A DNA stretch of 27,918 nt from an uncultured Lachnoanaerobaculum sp. (GTDB lineage Bacteria; Bacillota; Clostridia; Lachnospirales; Lachnospiraceae). This document shows positions 22,411 through 27,918 of the stretch, piece by piece. Both the position numbers and the translations under genes were made by a program. The notes below the pieces were generated by a model that ran no database searches, was not told the origin of the DNA, and worked only from the letters and a program-made list of their open reading frames with translations. The stretch is taken from the NCBI RefSeq assembly GCF_938015485.1, contig NZ_CALLVU010000071.1:1-27918 (forward strand), written 5' to 3'. Numbering within the stretch: position 1 is the stretch's first letter; each line of letters begins with the position of its first letter.

Positions 22411-24378
22411 ATGAGCAAGAAACCATATTATATAACAACTGCCATTGCCTATGCTTCAGGAAAGCCGCATATAGGTAACACTTATGAGATAGTACTCGCA
22501 GACGCGATTGCAAGGTTTAGAAGAGAAGAAGGATTGGAAGTGTTCTTCCAGACCGGAACCGACGAACACGGACAAAAGATTGAGAATAAGGCAAAAGAAG
22601 CCGGAATTACTCCGAAGGAGTATGTGGACAATGCTGCCGGACAGATAAGAAGAATCTGGGATTTGATGAACACATCATATGACAAGTTTATCAGAACCAC
22701 GGATGAGGACCACAAAAAGCAGGTTCAAAAAATATTCAAAAAATTCTATGATCAGGGCGATATATATAAAGGATGCTATGAGGGAATGTACTGTACCGCC
22801 TGTGAGTCTTTCTTTACCGATTCACAGCTTGTAGACGGCAAATGTCCGGACTGCGGAGGTGAGGTATACCCTGCAAAGGAAGAAGCATACTTCTTTAAGA
22901 TGAGCAAATATGCCGACAGACTTATTAAGTATATCAATGAACATCCTGAGTTTATCCAGCCTGTTTCAAGAAAGAACGAGATGATGAACAACTTCCTCTT
23001 ACCTGGACTTCAAGACCTTTGTGTAAGCAGAACAAGCTTTACATGGGGTATTCCGGTGGAGTTTGACCCTAAGCATGTAACATATGTTTGGCTTGACGCA
23101 CTTTCAAACTATATTACAGGTATAGGATATGATGTGGACGGCGACAGCAGCGAGAGATTCAAAAAGTTCTGGCCTGCCGACCTTCACCTTATAGGAAAGG
23201 ATATCATAAGATTCCATACAATCTACTGGCCGATTTTCCTAATGGCACTTGATTTGCCGCTGCCAAAGCAGGTATTCGGACACCCTTGGCTCTTACAGGG
23301 TGACGGCAAGATGAGCAAGTCAAAGGGAAATGTAATATATGCCGACACTTTGGTGGATTTCTTCGGTGTGGATGCCGTAAGATACTTTGTATTACATGAG
23401 ATGCCTTTTGATAATGACGGTGTAATAAGCTGGGAGCTGATGGTTGAAAGATTCAACTCCGATCTTGCAAATGTACTCGGAAACCTTGTAAGCAGAACAA
23501 TATCTATGACTAACAAGTACTTTGACGGAGTACTTACAGACGCCAATGACGAGAGCGTAGCAGGCGCAATGGAGGTGGATACCGACCTTAAGGATGTCGT
23601 GCTTATGACTGTCGAGAAGGTGGTAAAGAAGATGTCCGAGCTTCGTGTAGCCGACGCTATAACAGAGATATGGACATTGTTCAAAAGATGTAATAAGTAC
23701 ATTGACGAGACCACACCTTGGATACTTGCAAAAGAAGAAGATAAAAAAGAAAGGCTTCAAACAGTGCTTTATAATCTCGCAGAGTCTATTGCAATAGGAG
23801 CTTCACTGCTTCACAGCTTTATGCCTGAGACTTCGGAGAAAATACTTGAATACTTCGGAACCAATAAGAGAAGTCTTGAGGATATGAACAAGTTCGGACT
23901 TCTTATGAGCGGTACTACCGTAGCAAAGGATCCTGAGATCTTATTCAAGAGACTTGAGCTTGAAGAAGTATTAAAGAAGGTTGAAGCCCTTAACCTTGGC
24001 GGAAATAAAGAAGAATCAAGTGAGATAGAGGGCGTAGATGTGGAGGCAAAGGATACTATAGAGTATGACGACTTTGCAAAGCTTCAGATACAGGTAGGAC
24101 AGATAATAAAATGTGAAGAAGTTCCTAAGTCGAAGAAACTTCTTTGTTCACAGGTTCAGGTAGGTAATACCACAAGACAGATTCTAAGCGGTATCAAGCA
24201 GTGGTACTCCGCTAAGGATATGGTAGGCAAGCAGGTTTTGGTAGTGACCAATCTTGCACCGAAAAAGATTGCAGGACTTGAAAGTCAAGGTATGATACTT
24301 TTGGCTGAAGATAATGAGGGAAATGCATGTTTGGTTTCACCTGAGAAAAACATTAAGCCGGGTTCAGAGATATCATAA
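22411..24378 (+). CDS. metG: Methionyl-tRNA synthetase
   Basis: Charges initiator and elongator tRNA-Met. A class I enzyme with the HIGN motif at 20-23 and KMSKS at 300-304. The connective domain has a Cys4-type knuckle (Cys128, Cys131, Cys145, Cys148). A C-terminal EMAP-II/Arc1p-like tRNA-binding domain (about 554-655, DFAKLQIQVGQIIKCEE onward) supports dimer and tRNA binding. Its length of 655 residues is normal for the C-terminally extended bacterial form. AAAGGTGG lies upstream of the ATG. No T-box or SAM riboswitch sequence is visible in the 63-nt spacer after the MarR gene, so it may be co-transcribed from the MarR promoter. Confidence 0.96.
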   Translation: MSKKPYYITTAIAYASGKPHIGNTYEIVLADAIARFRREEGLEVFFQTGTDEHGQKIENKAKEAGITPKEYVDNAAGQIRRIWDLMNTSYDKFIRTTDEDHKKQVQKIFKKFYDQGDIYKGCYEGMYCTACESFFTDSQLVDGKCPDCGGEVYPAKEEAYFFKMSKYADRLIKYINEHPEFIQPVSRKNEMMNNFLLPGLQDLCVSRTSFTWGIPVEFDPKHVTYVWLDALSNYITGIGYDVDGDSSERFKKFWPADLHLIGKDIIRFHTIYWPIFLMALDLPLPKQVFGHPWLLQGDGKMSKSKGNVIYADTLVDFFGVDAVRYFVLHEMPFDNDGVISWELMVERFNSDLANVLGNLVSRTISMTNKYFDGVLTDANDESVAGAMEVDTDLKDVVLMTVEKVVKKMSELRVADAITEIWTLFKRCNKYIDETTPWILAKEEDKKERLQTVLYNLAESIAIGASLLHSFMPETSEKILEYFGTNKRSLEDMNKFGLLMSGTTVAKDPEILFKRLELEEVLKKVEALNLGGNKEESSEIEGVDVEAKDTIEYDDFAKLQIQVGQIIKCEEVPKSKKLLCSQVQVGNTTRQILSGIKQWYSAKDMVGKQVLVVTNLAPKKIAGLESQGMILLAEDNEGNACLVSPEKNIKPGSEIS

Positions 24379-24392
24379 TATAGATAGTAAAA

Positions 24393-24408
24393 CCTTAATA
24401 TTTTAAGG
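24393..24408 (+). other. Hairpin overlapping the traX ribosome binding site
   Basis: CCTTAA (24393-24398) pairs with TTAAGG (24403-24408) around TATT. The right arm includes the first four bases of AAGGAGGGG (24405-24413), the ribosome site of the next gene. It could dampen its translation. Confidence 0.5.
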
Positions 24409-24416
24409 AGGGGGCA

Positions 24417-25103
24417 TTGAAACAAATAAAATTGAAACAAATAAATATAAAGATTTTTTCCGGTGCGGTATTAAAATATATCGCAATGCTTACAATGCTT
24501 ATAGACCATATAGGAGCAACCGGCTTGATTTTTTTATTATTCGGTGCCGATATGTCTACAAGGCTGTATTTTATTTCAAGAATGATAGGGCGTATTGCCT
24601 TTCCAATATATGTATTTTTACTTGTTGAGGGGTTTGTTCACACAAAGAACATAAAAAAATATATAATAAGACTGGCATTGTTTGCAATTATATCCGAAGT
24701 GCCATATGATTTGGCATTTTATAATACGGTATTTGAGATATATCATCAAAATGTCATGTGGGAACTTCTTATATGTATAATAATGCTTTGCTGTATCAGG
24801 AAATATCCTGATTTCAGTATTATTTTTGTAGGGGTAAGCTGTTTTATAGCATGGCTTCTCAAATTTGATTATGAGTTTATAGGGCCATTGGCTGTCGCCT
24901 GTATATACCTTTTTAGAGATAGGATATTATATAGGAATGTTGCAACGGCAGTTATTTTTGCATTTGAACCTACAGCATTTTTCAGCCTTATACCTATAAA
25001 TATGTATAGTGGAAAAAAGGGAAAAGATTTAAAATATTTATTTTATCTGTTTTATCCCGTACATTTATTGGTTTTATTTTTTTTGATAAATATGCTTCAA
25101 TAA
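24417..25103 (+). CDS. TraX family membrane protein
   Basis: A polytopic membrane protein of 228 residues with about seven or eight hydrophobic helices. The hallmark LKYIAMLTMLIDHIGA (about 19-34) matches the TraX family, named after the F-plasmid protein that N-acetylates pilin; chromosomal Firmicute homologues are common, are probable membrane acyltransferases, and lack known substrates. The C-terminus has NMYSGKKGKDLKYLFYLFYPVHLL, a family-like end. The start is TTG at 24417, fixed by a strong AAGGAGGGG 3 nt upstream; the next ATG lies 24 codons in and would delete part of the first helix. Part of that ribosome site is in a hairpin, suggesting low expression. There is no sign of conjugation genes nearby. 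Confidence 0.85.
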   Translation: MKQIKLKQINIKIFSGAVLKYIAMLTMLIDHIGATGLIFLLFGADMSTRLYFISRMIGRIAFPIYVFLLVEGFVHTKNIKKYIIRLALFAIISEVPYDLAFYNTVFEIYHQNVMWELLICIIMLCCIRKYPDFSIIFVGVSCFIAWLLKFDYEFIGPLAVACIYLFRDRILYRNVATAVIFAFEPTAFFSLIPINMYSGKKGKDLKYLFYLFYPVHLLVLFFLINMLQ

Positions 25104-25134
25104 AAACATTACGCAAATTTTAAGAAAATATTAC

Positions 25135-25920
25135 ATGGACAAAAAAGAAGAATTTTATATAATAGATACACATGCCCATTATGATGATGAGGCATTTAAT
25201 GAAGACAGAGATGAGCTTTTAGAAAAACTTAATGCGACAGGTATAAAAAGAGTTGTAAATATTGCCGCTTCAATGGAAAGCGCAGAGAGCAGTCTTTTAC
25301 TTGCACATAAATATGACTTTGTTCATGCTGCACTAGGAGTTCATCCCTCTTTCAGTGAGGAGATAAACTCTGAAAGCATTGCCAAGTTGGAAAAGATGCT
25401 TTCAGATGAAAAATGTGTGGCTATCGGTGAGATAGGACTTGACTATTACTACGATGAGCCGCAAAGGCAGATACAAAAAAAGGCTTTTATTGCTCAACTT
25501 GAGTTGGCAAAAAAGTATGATTGTCCTGTAGTTATACATTCAAGAGATGCTGCAAAGGATACACTGGATATTTTAAAAGAGTTTGAGGGAGTAAAAGGAG
25601 TTATACATTGCTATTCCTACAGTAAGGAGATGGCAAGAGAGTTCATAAAACTTGGATATGTACTCGGCATAGGCGGTGTGGTTACATTCAAGAATGCAAA
25701 AAAACTTGAAGAGACCATGGAAGATATTTCATTTGATGATTTTGTACTGGAAACCGATTGCCCGTATCTTTCACCGGTGCCGAACAGAGGTAAGAGAAAT
25801 TCTTCCTTGAATCTGACTTATGTAGTAGACAGAATAAGTGAGATAAAGGGAGTTTCAAGGGATTTTATTATAGAAAAGACCTTTGAAAATGCAAGAAAAT
25901 TGTATCCTAAGATGAAATGA
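25135..25920 (+). CDS. TatD family metal-dependent hydrolase
   Basis: A TIM-barrel metal-dependent hydrolase of 261 residues, presumably a DNase. The metal ligands are present: His13 and His15 in DTHAHYDD, Glu99 in EIGLDYYYD, His135 in IHSRDA, His158 in IHCYSY and Asp206 in ETDCPYL. Family members have 3'-5' DNase activity and are linked to DNA repair or fragment degradation. The N-terminus carries about eight extra residues (MDKKEEFY) before the usual start of the fold. No clear ribosome site precedes the ATG; the sequence before it is only AT-rich, so either translation is weak or the start differs. It is followed after 19 nt by rsmA, a very common tatD-rsmA pairing in Firmicutes. Confidence 0.92.
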   Translation: MDKKEEFYIIDTHAHYDDEAFNEDRDELLEKLNATGIKRVVNIAASMESAESSLLLAHKYDFVHAALGVHPSFSEEINSESIAKLEKMLSDEKCVAIGEIGLDYYYDEPQRQIQKKAFIAQLELAKKYDCPVVIHSRDAAKDTLDILKEFEGVKGVIHCYSYSKEMAREFIKLGYVLGIGGVVTFKNAKKLEETMEDISFDDFVLETDCPYLSPVPNRGKRNSSLNLTYVVDRISEIKGVSRDFIIEKTFENARKLYPKMK

Positions 25921-25939
25921 TTTTCATATGGAGATTAAG

Positions 25940-26812
25940 ATGACAAAAATTGCTAATCCGGCAAATACTATAGATATAATCAAAAAATATGACTTCAACT
26001 TTCAAAAAAAGTTCGGTCAGAATTTTTTGATAGATACACATGTTCTGGATAAGATATGTGCGGAGTCGGGACTGGGAGAAAATGATTTGGCCATTGAAAT
26101 AGGTCCCGGAATAGGAGCGCTCACACAGTACCTTGCAAATGCCGCAAAGGCGGTTGTAGCGATTGAGATTGATAAAAATTTGCTGCCGATACTTGATGAG
26201 ACATTGGCAGATTATAAAAATACGAGTATAATAAATGCTGATTTTTTGAAGATAGATTTGGAAAATCTGATTGACGAATGCAGGCAAAAGTATGGCGAAT
26301 TTGAGAACATAAGAATTGTAGCAAATTTGCCGTATTATATTACAACTCCTATTATCATGAATGTTTTGGAGTCACGTACACATATTGACAGCATCACAGT
26401 TATGATTCAAAAGGAGGTGGCAGACAGAATGCAGGCTGCACCGGGAAGTAAGGACTATGGCGCATTGTCACTGGCGGTGCAATATTATTCAAACCCGTAT
26501 GTTGTGGCATTTGTTCCGCCAAATTGTTTTATTCCAAGGCCTAAAGTCGGCTCAAGTGTTATAAGACTTGATATTTATAAGGATAAGCCTATAAAGACTG
26601 TAGAAGAAAAGTTGATGTTTCAAATTATTCGCGCAGGTTTCAACCAAAGAAGAAAAACTTTGGTGAACTCACTGGCAAATTTTGAGGGACTGAAGCTTTC
26701 AAAGGAAAGAATAATTCACGCTTTGTCATTGCTTGGAAAGTCTGAAAAGATAAGAGGAGAAGCACTTAGCTTGGAAGAGTTTGCACAATTGGCAGAATAT
26801 TTACAAGAATAA
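25940..26812 (+). CDS. rsmA: 16S rRNA dimethyladenosine transferase
   Basis: RsmA (KsgA) dimethylates two adjacent adenines near the 3' end of 16S rRNA (A1518/A1519 in E. coli numbering) during small-subunit maturation; its loss gives kasugamycin resistance. The Rossmann methyltransferase has KKFGQNFLID (23-32), the SAM loop EIGPGIGALT (53-62) and the catalytic NLPYY (129-133), and a C-terminal helical domain with FNQRRKTL. The 290 residues are normal. GGAGA (25930-25934) is 5 nt from the ATG at 25940, so I chose it over the ATG at 25928, which overlaps that site. It sits between tatD and the peptidoglycan-binding gene in one run of + strand genes. Confidence 0.95.
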   Translation: MTKIANPANTIDIIKKYDFNFQKKFGQNFLIDTHVLDKICAESGLGENDLAIEIGPGIGALTQYLANAAKAVVAIEIDKNLLPILDETLADYKNTSIINADFLKIDLENLIDECRQKYGEFENIRIVANLPYYITTPIIMNVLESRTHIDSITVMIQKEVADRMQAAPGSKDYGALSLAVQYYSNPYVVAFVPPNCFIPRPKVGSSVIRLDIYKDKPIKTVEEKLMFQIIRAGFNQRRKTLVNSLANFEGLKLSKERIIHALSLLGKSEKIRGEALSLEEFAQLAEYLQE

Positions 26813-26832
26813 ATTTTGACAAGGAAAAGAAG

Positions 26833-27918
26833 ATGAGCAAGAAAAAAAAGAATGAATTTTTAAGAGGGGTAAAGGACAGAGTAGAAGCTATCCAAGATAT
26901 GGACAAACATAAGAAAATAATGGCCGGAGGTGTAATCGGTGTAGTGGCAATAGCCGCTATAATCGGTGTTTCACTCTCAGGAAAAAGTGCAAGAAGTGTT
27001 GCTACAACAACTACAACCGTAGTGGTGGATTCAACTACAGCGGCGCAGGTGGCTTCCGCCGATGTAATGCCGATGGAAAAGGCGGGAAATGAGTTCCCTT
27101 CACTTGATATAACGGTTGAGACAGAGGAGCCCAGACCTGAACTTTTGGAAGAGGGCGTGCAGCATTCATATATTGCCAGGGTACAGTCAAGACTTATGGA
27201 ACTTGGATTTATGGACAATGATGAGCCTACCAACTACTTCGGTGAGGTTACAAAGGCTGCCGTTATGATTTTCCAAAGACAAAACGGACTTGCACAGGAC
27301 GGTATCATAGGACCGTCAACATTGCCGCTTTTGATGGATGCCAATGCAAAGCACTATGCGGCAAAGCTCGGTGACGTGGGCGAAGATGTAAAAAGAATAC
27401 AAAACCGTCTATATGAGCTGGGTTACCTGGCATCTGCCGATATGATAACAGGTACATATGATGAAAAGACTCAGGAAGCCGCACTTAAGCTTCAGCAGAT
27501 AAATCAGCTCTCTGAGGACGGTAAGGTCGGAAGTGAGACCATGAATTTGCTTTATTCCGACGAGATAAAGGCAAATACACTTTCACTCGGTGAGCACAGT
27601 GAGGTGGTTCAGGCAATACAAAACAGGTTGTTCCAGCTTGGATACCTTACATCAAGTCCTGACGGTAACTACGGCAGCGATACGGAGCTTGCCGTAAGAA
27701 CCTTCCAGTCAAAGAACGACCTTGTAGTGGACGGTTACTTAGGACCTTCCACCAGAGCAGTCATCCTTTCAAGTGAGGCAAAGGCAAACGGACTTGTACT
27801 GGGTGACCAAAACGAGCAGGTGGCAAGACTTCAGACTCTTCTTGCAAAGGCGGGATATTTAAACGAGTCAAATGCTACAGGATACTTCGGTGAGATTACA
27901 GAGGCCGCACTGAAGAGA
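26833..27918 (+). CDS. Membrane-anchored peptidoglycan-binding repeat protein (partial)
   Basis: The frame is open from ATG 26833 to the window end, so 362 residues are visible and the C-terminus is missing. A basic cytosolic segment (1-28) leads to one membrane helix (about 29-49) and a Thr/Val/Ser-rich linker. Four peptidoglycan_binding_1 repeats follow, with the family pattern VxRIQxRLxELGYL...GxYxxxTxxAVxxFQxxNGLxxDGxxGPxT: about 115-170, 185-245, 258-315 and 330-362. They bind the wall at cross-links or stems. In similar proteins the missing end often has a SleB/hydrolase, amidase or SpoIID-like domain, but here it is unseen. AAGGA (26821-26825) serves the start, 20 nt after rsmA. Confidence 0.85.
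   Translation, partial: MSKKKKNEFLRGVKDRVEAIQDMDKHKKIMAGGVIGVVAIAAIIGVSLSGKSARSVATTTTTVVVDSTTAAQVASADVMPMEKAGNEFPSLDITVETEEPRPELLEEGVQHSYIARVQSRLMELGFMDNDEPTNYFGEVTKAAVMIFQRQNGLAQDGIIGPSTLPLLMDANAKHYAAKLGDVGEDVKRIQNRLYELGYLASADMITGTYDEKTQEAALKLQQINQLSEDGKVGSETMNLLYSDEIKANTLSLGEHSEVVQAIQNRLFQLGYLTSSPDGNYGSDTELAVRTFQSKNDLVVDGYLGPSTRAVILSSEAKANGLVLGDQNEQVARLQTLLAKAGYLNESNATGYFGEITEAALKR

Noticed and set aside
24417..25103. TraX-like gene as evidence for a conjugative element
   Set aside because: No other transfer, relaxase or integrase genes are present; chromosomal TraX-like membrane proteins are common in Firmicutes and the neighbours are housekeeping genes.

Overview
The window looks like chromosomal DNA of a low-GC anaerobic Firmicute, most likely of the family Lachnospiraceae. 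The grounds are the AT-rich spacers, near-exclusive AGA arginine codons, strong GGAGG-type ribosome binding sites, σA-type promoters, and family-typical genes: a DUF4364 regulator, a DUF5717/DUF5716-type pair, and a PurF paralogue without its catalytic cysteine. The genus assignment is inference. No rRNA, tRNA, CRISPR array, insertion sequence or prophage was seen. Almost everything is on the + strand; the exceptions are a DUF4364 regulator and rpmB.

Layout. (1) 1-4891: a complete branched-chain amino acid ABC importer, livJ-livH-livM-livG-livF. It has a consensus promoter, an internal terminator after livJ that should give more binding protein than permease, and a shared bidirectional terminator with the convergent DUF4364 gene. 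(2) 5420-13863: a run of a 1185-residue DUF5717-like protein, an actin/Hsp70-fold (ASKHA) protein, a TPR protein and valS, with very short spacings or overlaps. (3) 13865-17088: folC, a 46-codon gene overlapping both neighbours, a membrane-anchored TPR protein and a DUF308/HdeD-like membrane protein, continuing the same gene chain. (4) 17149-20373: a transaldolase-type Fsa/TalC protein with its own promoter, convergent rpmB, and tkt divergent from rpmB. Transaldolase and transketolase together cover the carbon-shuffling half of the non-oxidative pentose phosphate pathway. (5) 20394-22347: the PurF-like protein and a MarR/FabT-type regulator with its own promoter and a palindrome inside it. (6) 22411-27918: metG, a TraX-like membrane protein with a TTG start, tatD, rsmA and a membrane-anchored multi-repeat peptidoglycan-binding protein cut off by the window end.

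The best candidate for an undescribed system is the DUF5717-like / ASKHA / TPR trio, three cytosolic proteins of unknown function that look like an Hsp70-like ATPase with large helical-repeat partners, co-transcribed with valS and folC. Other points of interest are the PurF paralogue whose whole glutaminase site is eroded, the MarR gene whose best-placed start codon lies in the wrong frame, and the small overlapping gene after folC.

RNA and DNA structures were judged by eye from complementarity; no folding energies or database searches were run. There is no gene-free stretch longer than 300 bases. The largest are 1-230 (hairpin and livJ promoter) and 18105-18344 (divergent rpmB/tkt promoters).
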